Source: Daphnia pulex (Eukaryota > Arthropoda > Branchiopoda > Diplostraca > Daphniidae). Taken from it: a DNA stretch of 64,000 bases. Within the stretch, counting starts at the first letter, position 1; every line of letters begins with the position of its first letter. A program made the position numbers and the translations under genes. Positions 48,373 to 60,524 of this stretch are shown here, in pieces. Under the pieces are notes generated by a model. The model ran no database searches and was not told the origin of the DNA. It saw only the letters and a list, made by a program, of their open reading frames with translations. Location: positions 2,626,501 to 2,690,500 of the forward strand of contig NC_060028.1 in the NCBI RefSeq assembly GCF_021134715.1. Reading direction: 5' to 3'.

Positions 48373-48446
48373 CCCTTTTCGTACTGCCTACGGCTGAATA
48401 CAACCCTCTTTCGCCCTTAGGGCCTTAAGGGGAAATACGAAAAGGG
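48373..48446. repeat. Nested inverted repeat (hairpin)
   Basis: CCCTTTTCGTA (48373-48383) and TACGAAAAGGG (48436-48446) are perfect 11-bp inverted arms. Inside, CCCTTA (48414-48419) pairs with TAAGGG (48426-48431). It lies in the possible third exon or 3' region of the zinc-finger microgene. Confidence 0.7.
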
Positions 48447-50424
48447 TGATTTTGGTGAGCGTCGTCTACAAATTGATCAGAAATTAAGCACCGCCCATCA
48501 AAAATGGCTGAGACCCAGTTTTGAAATGGGAGGCGCTTATTCGAACTTTAAACTAGAAAAACACACACTTCGATTGATTTTTTAAAAAAATAAAAAATAC
48601 GGTAATTAAAGGAGTGGCGACGTTATCCGCCAGAAGAGATTTCGGATTCCAGCTGCCCCCAACTGACATCTACCGGTCTACTCGCAGTCCTCCTTCACCA
48701 TTAAAAAAAAAAACAAAAAAAAACAATAACAACACGTGAGCCACTATTTTTTTTCCTTAGAAGCGAAACAAATTTAAAATGCGGATCCACTTGTGTAATT
48801 TCTCGTCGAAACGACAACTAATAACTATGATTGCCCCGGCCAAATAAAAGAGATGGCCAAGGCCGCGATTGCCTAGCTTTTTTAAAAAACGCCCCGCTCC
48901 ATTGTTCATTGTCGTATACAAAATAGAAAACTGGCGGCCGAACAGAATCTCTCCCGTCTTTCTACGAAATAATTTAAAAAAAAAAAAAGAGAAACAACGG
49001 ACGTTGAATTAAATTCTTCTAGCCATTTTCGGGATATTACAAAGAAAAAAAGCAAATGACGTTTGTGATTTTACGTGGTTTTACGCCCGTCCAAGCCGCA
49101 GAATTACGAAACAGCAGGGAAAAAAAAAAAACAAGTAGATCACACGCTAGGCGGCTAAAACGTCATTCAAATTCTTCATTCAACTGATGATCACGAACTG
49201 GTCGGCTGGTTTGTCGATTGAGAAAAAAAAGAAGGGATTGGTCACAAAAAGATGGCGGCAATACATTACTGATTGTATTTACATGTCTAACAACAAACGA
49301 AATACACTCAACCACAATAGAGAAACAAACAACGGCCATTAAAAAAAAGATGGGGGGAAGAGGGAATTCGGGAGAGAAAAATTCTGCACTAGTTGAGGGA
49401 GGGAGAGGTGATAGGCTGCAATTTGCCTATCAAATACAAATTTGCGAATAACGCCATGATGAAAAAGAAAAATGACACTGAGGATTAAAGTTGAAAGAAA
49501 TTGAATGTGAGGTTAGACAAAGAGAAAAATAACACAAGGGCTCGTTTTCTATATGTACAACTCGATCCTCAATAACAACGGAAACATATTCCCATTCGTC
49601 CAACAAGTTTTTCCTTTTTCTTTTGTATGTATAAATTGTGTCTAATCAAAGGTCCAATGTGATCCGTCGTTTTTTCTCCGGATGTCGTCTCAAGTCGTCG
49701 GTTGACCAAGAAATGTCAAATTGATTTTTGTTTTCTTTCCTTTGGAACACAATCGAATGTGCGATCGAGTCGGCAGAGAGAGATAGACTTGTCGAAAAAT
49801 CACAGGACTTGGGTTTTCAATTGAATTTTTCCGTTTGGGAAAAGCACAAAAAAGGGGGGATGATCATCTTCTTTTTTAAAAATTATTTTGTTTGTCGTTT
49901 TTCTTTTTTTCTTTTGCGATTGATTTGCAATCATAGAATTTTTTTTATTCTCTGCGCCGAACACACACAGGGTTAACCTTTTAGCCAAAAAGAAAAATAA
50001 GAAAAACTCAATAGGGGGGTCAGACACAAAAAAAAATGTTAAAAGAAGTTTCAACAAAAGCAGAACATGCTATTTAAAAGGAAAGAGATAGAGAAAAAAA
50101 AATTATTTGGGAGGAAAAAAATCAAGATGTCCACCCTAGAGAGAGAGAGAAAAAGAGATACAGTGTGAGCACGTATCTCTCAAACAAACAAACAAACAAA
50201 CACACACACACACACAGTCACAACGAATGAATCAGAAAAAAAAATTTTGGACAATATAAATGGGTCTGGGGGGGGGGGGATAATCAACCTCTCAGCGAAA
50301 TAGACACTGTGTGTGCATGTTTGTGTTGGACGATCGAGAGACAACACAAGTCATCGGCGGATACGATTGGCTAAGGAAGGGGAGAGAGAAAAAGAAAAAG
50401 GTGAATTTGAAAATTTTTTTTTAG
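48447..50424. other. Intergenic, A/T homopolymers and microsatellites
   Basis: No gene seen. Runs of A occur throughout. (AAAC)n then (AC)n lies at about 50187-50216, G runs at about 50269-50279 and 50556-50567. It probably includes sequence beyond the MNT polyadenylation site. Confidence 0.5.
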
Positions 50425-50430
50425 TTTATT
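50425..50430 (-). terminator. Candidate polyadenylation signal of MNT
   Basis: AATAAA on the minus strand, about 180 bp after the MNT stop codon. It is a plausible end of a short 3' UTR. No downstream GU-rich element was tested. Confidence 0.5.
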
Positions 50431-50606
50431 CATAATTTGTATGTTAATTAAATCTATGGCTTGTACTCGAGTTGGTGTGCTCCTCCACGCGCCCGTCTCA
50501 AGACGAACAAAAAGGCGAAAAAAAAAACTTGATTGAAAAATTGTGAGGGTGAGGGGGGGGGGGGGGAAGTTATAGGGGGAGGGGTTGAAGGGGATTGAAT
50601 CGTTTC

Positions 50607-53600
50607 CTACGTCGGAGGGTACTTTGTCTGAGGGGTGGATGGACGAGTGGTGGCAGCGGCGGCCGATCCGTCACGAGGCGTCACGACGACTTGCGTCGTA
50701 GTGGGCGAAGTCGACGGAGGTGCGGCCACCACCACGACAGGCTTCATAAGCTGCCTGCCGGACGCCGGAGTCAAATACTGCCCGCCAATAATGGGTATAG
50801 ATCCGGATTTCAGCAGTCCCATCTTGATCAAATTTTCAAAAAAACACAATTTAAAATGTCCAAAATAAAACTACGCAATTCGAGTCAGTCACCTTGTCCA
50901 GGGATGAATTGGTCAGAATGTGGGCAACGTGTTTAGTTGATTGACCCACGACGGCCATGTTGGTGACCAGAGGTAGAGACCGCGTGACGGCTATCGGCGT
51001 CATGACGTGAGTCACACCTATGGGCAATAATAATTCAGAGGTGCAATGATAAAAAAGAGAGAAAAAACCCCCACGTGTGTTTCCAACAGCAGGGGGACGA
51101 CCTCAATTTTTAAACTTTAGATTTTTTTTGTTTCGTTACCTGTCGTCGTCACCGGTTGCAACGATCGATTAACGGTAGCCTTCAGCAACCCGTTGGGTAA
51201 ACTCAATACTGCGGGCGCCCAGACAGACAACAGACAATAAAAATGGACGGACAAAAAATATTGTCTTTAGTAAACGAGGAAATGGCGGGCCCGGCTGGGC
51301 GTCATTTTGAACTTTTGAATTACCTGCAGAACTATTAGGAATAGTGGACGAATGTTTGAAATGAGTCGACATGGAAGTGGGCACTCGCGGCAGCTCGTAA
51401 TTCGTCGGCATGCTGCCGCCACTGCTGCTGCTGGCCGAAACTTCCGACGGAGGCAAGGCTACCAAACTCGGTATCACTACGCCAGACGGAGTACAAAAGA
51501 CCGTCCCTGATGTCGTTGTCGTCGCCGTTCCGTTCAGCAAAGCGATTTCTTCGCCGCTTTTGCTACCTAAACTCGACACCAGAGGAGAGAACAAAACATT
51601 AAGAACAGTAACGGCCAATCAAATTTAATAAACAGTAATTTACCCGTAACGGAGGAAGAAGTATGGACAGCCATTAGAGGCTGCAATGAGGTAGAGACGT
51701 CGCTGGCCGAAATGACCCGTACGGAACCGGTTGTCGGTCCGGCCGTCAGCAATTTGAGCGATGGGCCGTGGGTGAGCAGCTGGACGCCGTGGTGAGCGGC
51801 CAGGACTTGCGGCGTAGCCAGCTGGACGTGGTGCCCACCGGCCGAGGTGGCGAAGGCGATGGCCGATGGGTGACGTACGTGGTAGAGGGCCGTTCCGCCA
51901 CCAGCCATCGCCGCCATAGAAGCGGCCCCTTCTCTCGTCTCGATGGGCACGCCGGCCAGCTCCAGCACGCCGCCGGCCGTCGTGGGCACCATAGTGACGT
52001 AAGTGGCCGCATGGGACACGGTCGTCGCCGTCGCATACGACACCGTCGTGTTGGTCGTGGAAGCTCGGACGTATTTGATGTGCGGCCGCGAGTGATCGGG
52101 ATCGTTCGAGCCCATCTCTTCCTCCTGTCCGACGCCGTTGGCCAGAACCGCGTGCGGACGCTTCAGTGAGCCGGGGACGGGAGAAGCGGGCAGCTGCCGA
52201 CCGTTGACCAATACCTGGCCGGCGCCCGGTAATTGTTCGGCAGAGTTGGCAGGCCGGACGACAATGTGCCGCTGAGGGTAGGATTCCGTCGTCATCGTCG
52301 GCGTCGCCGTCAGATGGTCGCGATCGCTGGCATCTCCGCCTTCCGAGGCCGTCGACGTGCCGGAATTGCTCTCCTGGTCTCCGTCTCGAGTGCGGGTGCT
52401 GCTGCTGGCCCCGCCCGAGAGCCGGTAGTGGTTCTCCTCGCGGATCGTGTGGGCCTGGACGTTGGCGAACGTCAACGGCGAGTCGCGCTCACTCTGCTGG
52501 ATCATCTGCACCTGCTGGCTGTGGAGGACGACGGGGACGACGCTAGTCAAATCCAGCGAGCCAGCCTCGTTGCTGTAGCCAGGAATGCTGGGAACTTCCT
52601 TTCGCAGGGCGGCCAACCGCTGCTGGGCAGCGATTTTCTCCCGCGCCAGCCGCTCCATCGTGTGCTCATATTCGCGCTCTTTTCTCTTCAACGTCTAGAC
52701 AAAACACAAATCAGAGCCAAGGTTCAAAATACAAGAAAATAGAAAAAGTGTCGGATCAATCCGCATAGGCTGCGCGGCGGGAATCACAGCGAACGTGTAG
52801 GGGCAACAAAACAACACGGTTGGAAGCCGGGCGGGCTTTATATTTAGTGGCACAGCGCCAAAGAGGTCACGTCCATCTCTCTCTCTCTATATCGCGACTG
52901 GTTGTGTGAAAAATAAAAAGTCGCGAAAAAATAAGTCGCTGCCGGGCAACTCTCATCGACGGCGGACGGCGAAAGTTTCATGGCTGATTAAAAAGACCTT
53001 TGAACTGACCAGATCGTCTGTGACTAGAACGCCAAGGTGCTGACTAGACTGACACGCAAACCCGATCGGCTTGGAAACCTGATCGACTCTCGCCCGCTCT
53101 TTATTTCTTGGCGTAGATCAACTTTTCCCAACGGGTACGGCGTCGCCATTTTGAAATGTTAAAATTCCATAAAAAAAATATAAAATAAAAATATAATTTT
53201 GGAAATTTATTCCGGACAGATGGGCAAAGTTCATTGAGGACACGGCCACCGGACTATTTACGGAGTTGATGTGAGATTGTATCACGTGGGCAGTGACTGT
53301 CATGTTTGTTCCTATTTTAGTTTTGTATCACATCGACTAAGATTACGCTTCCGCCTATGACGATTTCTCCCAGTCGGCCTTTACATTCTTTCCCATCACA
53401 TTCCCTTTTTTTTTCTCTCTTCGATTTCGAAATGGAAGCCCCCCGGAACGACCGGCGAGGGGAAAACGGGTTGTTGACGGAATGGATTCCACCAAATAAA
53501 CCGACCCCTAGGATTGTAAGAAAAAGGGAGTCAAGCTAAAATAGATTATCCAAAACGCTGAGAAGGAGAGGGCCATTGTGAATGGGACCGGTTCACTTGT

Positions 53601-54193
53601 ACGCCAAGAGAGAAAGGCGGACCCATATTGAAAATGTGGTCCAACAGTAAACAAGTTCCAAGGTCCTCGCCTACTGCTCTGCTCCGCTGTGCTGCTGGCC
53701 TGGAAAAATGAAGGAACAAACAAGTCGACGAACCGCCACTTTCTCTCCAGACTAGATAATCACCCCTCGACGGAGAATACAATTCGGGATGATAAAAGGC
53801 AAGGTCACATGATCGACCCAATCTCCAATCAAAATGGAAAGGGAAACATCTAACGTGCAGACCCACGGCGGGGCCAGACGGGCAAACTAGAAAACCTAAA
53901 CCACGCCCCGGCCCATGCCACACACTGAAAAATGCACAACAGATAAGAGTCCCATTTGATTACATAAACATGTTGAACCGACTGTGGTGAGGGGGTGGGC
54001 AGCAACGACGGTAAACTTTTATACATGTTCTCATTTGTTAGCCTGGCAAGAGTCTCATTCCCGGCCGAGAAGGCGATCGATAGGCTTCGCTATATCCGTC
54101 CAGTTGCTGGTCCCCCCACTGGAAAATCTATAGGAAAAAGCGAGCGGCAACGTCGCCCCGACAACCTACTCATTCGGGCAATGTTGATCACAC

Positions 54194-54224
<31 letters not shown>

Positions 54225-57200
54225 ATTCTATCCCGCTGCTCTCCTACTTATGGCCCCCACAACTGTGAACTGAGGTATTCACGGAGAGATAACAAAAAGG
54301 GAGTTCAAACAAAAACAAGTCCAATCCTACCAACCCCCCAACCCAAAAAATAACTCCCAATGGCGCTCTCCTCCCTAGAGATTCAAAGGTGACGAAGAAT
54401 GCTGACGTCAAAAAACAAAACAAAAAAACAACAACATATTGTTAGGGGAAAAAGGAGTGGGATGCGCGGTCACCCGTTGTATCACGCAGTTTTTTTTTCC
54501 TTCTCCCTGCGAGAGCTCTGCGTGTGCTAGTCGGTTGCGCCCAAACAGCCTTAGAGTGGCAGCTTCTTTGTCTCTCTCGCTTGTTGCCAAGCCGTGAGCT
54601 GTGGGAGAGAGCCAGCAATGCTGCTGCTGTAAGGGGGGAAAATTATTTTCGGTGCTGCCAAGACACATGGCAGCGTGGAGGTTCTTTACTGAGCTGCTTG
54701 TTGCTAGACGTCACGTATACGAGCGGCAGAAAGCGTCGACACTCCCCACCGCCGCCACCCGCTTACCCGCCTCGAACCTCCTCACTCCAATCCTATTATC
54801 CATCGAGATGCACCTAGGTGAGCGCGCTGGCCGACTATTCATAGCTCCGGCGATCAAGGACAGCCATCGCCCTTCCTCCTCACTCTCCACCTCTCCCCCC
54901 CCCCCCCTATACAGACGACTTAAAAGACTGCTTGCCTTCAACCGATTGCCAAATCAACATTGAGAAAATCCATTTAACTCGCCTTTTTTTCTTTCTCTCT
55001 TCTCTTTCTCTCCGCACTGCCGTTGCCATGGCAACTGTCGTCAGGTGACTATACTGGGGCTCCTTGCAAGCTTTCTCCCGACACCGCCTGCGCACTACCG
55101 GATAAGCCAATCGGAAGACGATCCGTCGCATACAATGTCGACTGAATTGCGCCAGCAGAAAATAAAAATAAAAACGGAAGCCATGCACACACACACACAC
55201 ACAACAAGCTTTTTCAAAAACCCAATCGAGGTCATTGTTGAAATAAAATATAAATATCAACAAATAAAATTAGCTCTTCAAAAAAATAAATAAAACGACG
55301 TATTTTCTGTCTTGCCAACCCCCAAAACTAAACCGAAAACGATCGATGTCCAGGCTCTGCGTTCGTCATCACAACAAGGAAAATCCATACAAGCCCAACC
55401 TCCCCTCCCCCGACACCACCACCACCACTTTCCCAAGTGGTGTGTATCAGACACGCGTAAATAACTTGATATGCAAGTGTTCGATCGCTTATCCCTGATA
55501 ATGTGCGCACTCGGGGTCCGCATGTGTGTGCGTTCGTCTAAAGAGTCCCCCCTTTACCTAATAAAAAAAGAAAACTCGATATGACCGGGATCGCTGTGTC
55601 CGTCACCCACCATTCGCCCAAACAAGCCCAAAAAACACCAGCAGCTCCTTGTGTGGAGTGTGTGACATTGAAGAGAGAGGGGTCTGGTTAGCAGCTGTTT
55701 TTTTAAGGGGGGGTAGGGAGATGAACGCCCGCGTTTTTTTTTTGGTATTGGTTTTGGTTACCTGGATATGGCGCAGGGCGCTCTTGAGGATGCCCAGATT
55801 CGACAGCTTCTTGTCGTCGATGGCCGGCAGCTGTTTCCGTAGAAACTCGAAACATTCCCGCAAGTGAGCCCGCCGATTTTTCTCCAACTTGTTGTGAACT
55901 TCGCGCGTCCCCGCCCTGTGTGTGTTGGAAATCAACATCCAGTTAGCTTTCACCTTCTCCTTATTTTTGGTTCAAAATTCTAAGGATCTTTTTCTCTTTT
56001 TTTTGTGTCTACCCCCCAGATAAGTGGGACAACAACAAAACAACGTGAAAACCCACTGACGTCATTACCCGCTGCGTTTCTTCAATTCGAGGAGCTCGTC
56101 GGCGGACGTCCTGCCGCTGTTGCCGGCATTGAAATGGGCCGTGGCGGCCGACGAGGACGACGACGACGATGACGAGGAGGCGGCAACGGCCACGGCCACG
56201 GCCGCCGCAGTGGCAACAGGAAGAGCGTTGGCTGGTGCTGGAACGGGTGGACTTTTACGGCTCGCCCGCAGCAAGGCCTCCTCAAGTCGGTGACTCCTCG
56301 AGGCCAGGTCGTCCACCCTGGAGTAGGAGGGATGGGTTGACGAAGAGTTGGAGGAAGAGGAGGAATGATGAAGGTTCGACGAAGAGGCCACGCTGTTCAG
56401 GTATCCGGCGTGCACGTGCTGCGAGTAGGGCTCCGCGTCCAGCATCATCTTGGGAGACGACTGGTACGACCGCTGAGACGAAGCCGCCGAACTGCCGTTG
56501 GAAACGGAATGGGAATGTAGTGGCGAAGCGGCCGCCGTCCGTTGCCCACCATTGGCGGCCGGGGCGACTCCTCCGTTGCAGTGGGAGCCTCCGCCCCTTG
56601 CCGGACTCGGCGATCGGCTCCTGGCCTGCTGGTACGAGTAGAAAGCCGCGGCGAGATTACGCGAACCATTGACTGCGTAAGCGGAAGACGACGGAGTAGA
56701 CGGAGGACCCGAGCGCTGGATGACGCTGGTGACGTGCGTGGGATGGTCCAGCGCAGAGTAACCGCCATGGTTGATGACGGATGACGACGACGGGCTCTCG
56801 TCGCGACGCAATCCACTGGATACGCTCGAACCGTAAACCAATTTGGTGCCGACTTCTTCACCGATCAGAGTCTGGTCCGGCTGTCCGTTGGGCTCTTCAC
56901 CTAAATTGAACACAAAAAACACAAACGTTACAAACTGTGACGATGTTCAACAAAAATTAATTGAGAAAACCCAAGAAAAAATTAACCAACAACAAAAGAT
57001 AAAAAAGAAACACACAACAGACACACACACACACACAACAACAGCCAGAGCCTTCCGTCCTTATCGGTCACCTACCAGGGCCGGATAAACCGAAGAGAAA
57101 CACTTCTAGGAAAGTCTCAAACGTCCCTGAGCTCAGCCTGGCCTTGAAGAGGGCAGAGACACAGAGAGTCGATTGCCCGGCCGGGCTAAGAGACTGATAT

Positions 57201-58995
57201 GGCAGGCAAAGGATAAAAGAAGAAGAAAATAAACAAGTAGGGCCCCCACCACTGGACTACCACCACCACCACCCACACACCCATTTTGCTCTCGCCCGCC
57301 GATTTGCCTTCATCTCAGAAAAAAAGGCCTGTGATGGAATGGCACGTGAGATGTTCACGTGTTCAGATCAATGGACTCACGCACACACACAGGCAAGTGG
57401 CTGTGCTCTGGCCACCACAGCCCTGGCCCATTGCCCAAGACGAAGAGATCACAGGGGGGGGGAAAGGCAAAGTGCCCTTCGCCCCGCTTCTTGCATCACT
57501 GCTGCATGGCTGAGGGGAGGGGAGGGAAAAAATGGGCCGTGATACCTTGCATGTAATGTTGGATCCATTTCTTTTTGGGTGCCGAAGTCATGGTGCTGCT
57601 ACGACCCACCAACTCCTCCGTAGCAAACACCCCCATGACCATCGATTGTAACTGGATATGAGTCGATTCATTCACCATCCGCTAGTCAACTCGAAACGGC
57701 CCGTAGTTTCCAATGCTCCCCAGAGGAAAAAACAAAAACAAAAACAAAACGACGACCACTGGGAGGGAGGAAAAATTGTTGCCGAGTCGCATTCAACAGT
57801 CACAACGCATTGCAAAATAACTCACAGGGGCCCCCCACCACCACCACCGTGGCGATGACGTCGTAACACACAAGATGCGCGCGCGCAAACTCCCAAACAT
57901 ACATACACACACACACACGTCCACACACGGGGAGCCACACTCACACAAATAAAATGATAATATATTAAAGAGTCTCTCTCTCTCTCTGCACTAGCCGACC
58001 TTCGATCGTAGACTGGTGAGCCAGTATCCGTTGCGGCTGCACTACGGCGTGAGTGGCGACCTCCTTCTCCTCCTCCTCCTCCACCTACCATCATCACTTG
58101 CCACCCGTTACCGCACGCTCTCCCTCCCTCCCCCCTCTCTTATATAATCAGCCATGTCGTTGGCTGCGTGCGCGACGACTTTGTTTTCACTCCCGGACTC
58201 TCTCTCTTTCCTATCTAGCTCTTGACCTCCCCCATCCGCTCTACAATGCACACCACCACCCTCCCAGTGCGAGCGGGATACACACACACACACACACTGG
58301 TTAGCACGTGCGGGTTGTGGAACCGAAGTGGGCGGGGCTTTGCCACCCTTTTTTCGGATCTATTTCGGCGTGTTACCCGCGCACGCACGCCACTCTCCCC
58401 GAGATTCGCAGTTGCGCAAATAGATCGCTCTCCTCACCCACCTCTCTCTCTCCCACTCCCGACACCCGTTCTTGCTTGTTCTTGGCGAGCCTGGAAAAAT
58501 AAAAGAGGAGGAGGAGCTTTTTTGAATGGACTGTTGCCAACGTCAAAATGCCAATGCGCAGGCTCTAACTTCGTAGAGATCGAGGTCAACAATCGATGTC
58601 GACATTCTCGATGACCGTAGTGTGACGTTGGGGAAGAAGAAGAAATAAAATAAAAAAGACACGCTCCAACAGAGGCACCTGGCGGGGGCAATTACAGATT
58701 CAAAGGCCAGAAAACCAAAAGATTGATGAGCTCATATCCTCCAACACCAAACACAATAGGGAACTGATTCACAACCTTTGGCTCTGCAGAGCTCGAGAAA
58801 TTCAAGACTGGGGGTGCACGAGCTTCTAAGCAGTCTGATATTATAAAGACTTTGCATGCACAAACTGATGTCAGTATGAGCAATCCTGCTTGTTTCTAGG
58901 AGGGAACGGGGACTAGATTAAACTTGTGCAAAGCAATTACCTTGGGTCTGTCGCTCTACAAATAGAGCGGCTTCCAGGAGAATCTCCAAACTCAT
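50607..58995 (-). CDS. Mnt: MNT, MAX-binding bHLH-zipper repressor
   Basis: Coding exons: 58995-58941, 56900-56069, 55915-55762, 52694-51644, 51566-51324, 51208-51140, 51017-50893, 50822-50607. They total 2,745 bp (914 residues plus stop), all GT-AG with matching phases. Residues 1-18 (MSLEILLEAALFVERQTQ) are the SIN3-interaction helix. Residues about 297-347 form the bHLH (REVHNKLEKNRRAHLRECF, with the His-Glu-Arg set that reads CACGTG). Residues 348-382 are the zipper (TLKRKEREYEHTMERLAREK). Exon 2 is Ser/Ala-rich with a poly-Ser run, and the C-terminal 500 residues are low complexity. MNT pairs with MAX, recruits SIN3 corepressor and opposes MYC in the nucleus. The long introns are 58940-56901 and 55761-52695. 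An acceptor-like CCCACAG 38 bp before the ATG suggests an upstream untranslated exon. Confidence 0.93.
52695..55761 (-). other. MNT intron 3 (about 3.1 kb)
   Basis: Lies between the helix 2 exon and the zipper exon. It contains (CT)n at about 54200-54223, C runs near 54897 and (CA)n at about 55186-55201. Short ORFs here have no support. Confidence 0.7.
56901..58940 (-). other. MNT intron 1 (about 2.0 kb), holding the alternative first exon
   Basis: Contains (CA)n tracts near 57020, 57905 and 58281, a (TC)n tract near 57973, and E-boxes CACGTG at 57343-57348, 57356-57361 and 58305-58310. The alternative first exon lies at 57678-57546. Confidence 0.7.
57546..57678 (-). CDS. Mnt: MNT alternative first coding exon lacking the SIN3-binding domain
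   Basis: ATG at 57678 opens 44 codons plus one base, ending CAAG before a GTATCA donor. This is the same phase and the same last codon start as the SID exon, so both join exon 2 in frame. An in-frame TAG lies two codons upstream of the ATG, so the exon cannot be a simple internal one in this frame. The peptide contains SAPKKKWIQHYMQ, which looks conserved but which I cannot place. The isoform would keep the bHLH-zipper but lose the SIN3-recruiting helix. Confidence 0.5.
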
Positions 58996-59461
58996 TGTTG
59001 GACAACCACCAGCCGCTGAGTGTTAGACCTGTGGGTCAAGAAGACACAAACAGTTTTAGTCAACAGTGTAACAGCATTGAACAACAACGATGACATCCAG
59101 GATCCACATTGCATCAATATCAAATGAAAAAAAAAATAAAAATTCACACAGACGCACGCACACAGGGTCATTCGCTTTTGGGTTTCAGTACTCGTTTCAT
59201 TTTGGCCTGAGGCTGGCGGCCTTGAATGAGCTCTCTATAGTCTATCAAAAGAAAACTTTTAACAAGAGGAAAATGCCTCTTTGTTTGCTTGCTTTTAATG
59301 TCTAAACTAAATGCGACAAGAATTAAATCGGCAAAAGATACTGCATTTAGTCGAAAAACCAAAGTCACTCTGATCGCCAAAGTGACGTTTGAAAACTAAC
59401 ACTACATCACAAGATAATATTATCGAGAAAAACTACGCACTTCAAGCGAGGCACCAGGCTA

Positions 59462-59743
59462 CACGTGTCCCAGCGATGACGTCACCAAAATGGGCGTCAC
59501 CGATTTTTGCCTTTAGGTTTTCTTGGGGGCGCCGAAGCTACTACTATTGCTGCTTGCCGAGTAGTCTACGTGCCGAATTACTGGGTTATAAATGCCGGTA
59601 AATCAAACAATCGAAACTCGATTGCACACATACTTAGCCACAAAAGAATTACACTTCACTTCACGGTTTAAGTCTCAGCACCGAAAAAGACGTTTGGGCT
59701 GTTTTTTGTCTTGTATCTGTTATCACGTTGCTCCTCGCACGTG
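59462..59743. promoter_or_regulatory. Candidate shared MNT/RAD1 promoter elements (E-boxes, CRE)
   Basis: Between the divergent genes lie CACGTG at 59462-59467, a full palindromic CRE TGACGTCA at 59477-59484 followed by CCAAAATGGGCG, and CACGTG at 59738-59743. This 1.5-kb interval (58996-60524) has no gene of its own that I could support. E-boxes would allow MYC/MAX/MNT autoregulation. Confidence 0.45.
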
Positions 59744-60524
59744 AAAGAGAACTGCTCCCCTTCAACACCGCCAACTAAGGCGGTACCGAACTGAGTACAC
59801 GCGTCGACCGCTACAACAACGATACTGGCGGCAAGTTTTCTCCCTCGCTCCGAACCATCAACAGCCATCAACTTGGTTCTTTTTTCATTCGTCCTTTACT
59901 GCTTTTATGTATTTTTATTTAAAATTTCATCTTTTCATGACTTTTACATTTAAATTCATTTCCCGCTGCCTTAATCAGTTGAAAACTATGTTTGGAAGCC
60001 AAAACATTTCTAGGTGGCGCAATGGTCGCATACGACCAATGGGCGTGCTCATTTTCGAATTCCCCATCTCTAAACTGTTGTTTTCTCGCGTTGTACAACG
60101 CCGCAATGTTTCTGACTTTCTGTTTAATAATAACAATATTTTCCTGTTTGAATCAATAAGCCGGTAGGCTTTTTCGTCGTCTCGAGATTAAAACTTGAAA
60201 TTTTTACTTCCATTCCATTGCAGACAGTTTAGCACTTTTTAAATCCAACAAATTTGATTGTGCTGTATAGTTGATTGTGATAAACACAACCAGATTTTGA
60301 ATTCAGTCAAAACTAGAATAATTCGTCTCGAATCATAGTTCTCTTGGATGTAACAGTTGGGTCGGTTCATTTTTTGTGCAGTACATTTTTCTGTAAAAAA
60401 TCCTAGCCTTATTAACCAGAACATTTTTTCACTGATCATTTCAGGATGATCCTTTAGGAACCCTTTGCATAATTCTCAAAACTACTCCCACAACATTAAA
60501 GAGCAAACGAGTCCCACATTCACC

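Noticed and set aside
50595..52742. Plus-strand ORFs of 77-169 codons over the MNT exons
   Set aside because: They are antisense to exons with consistent splice phases and family motifs, and their Arg/Gly/His-rich composition is typical of the complement of GC-rich coding DNA.
56169..56861. Long Arg-rich ORFs on both strands over MNT exon 2
   Set aside because: Shadows of the Ser/Ala-rich MNT frame, caused by GC-rich triplet repeats.
59907..60167. An 86-codon plus-strand ORF upstream of RAD1
   Set aside because: Hydrophobic low-complexity composition, no motif, no fit to RAD1 phases. It may lie in the untranslated region or promoter.
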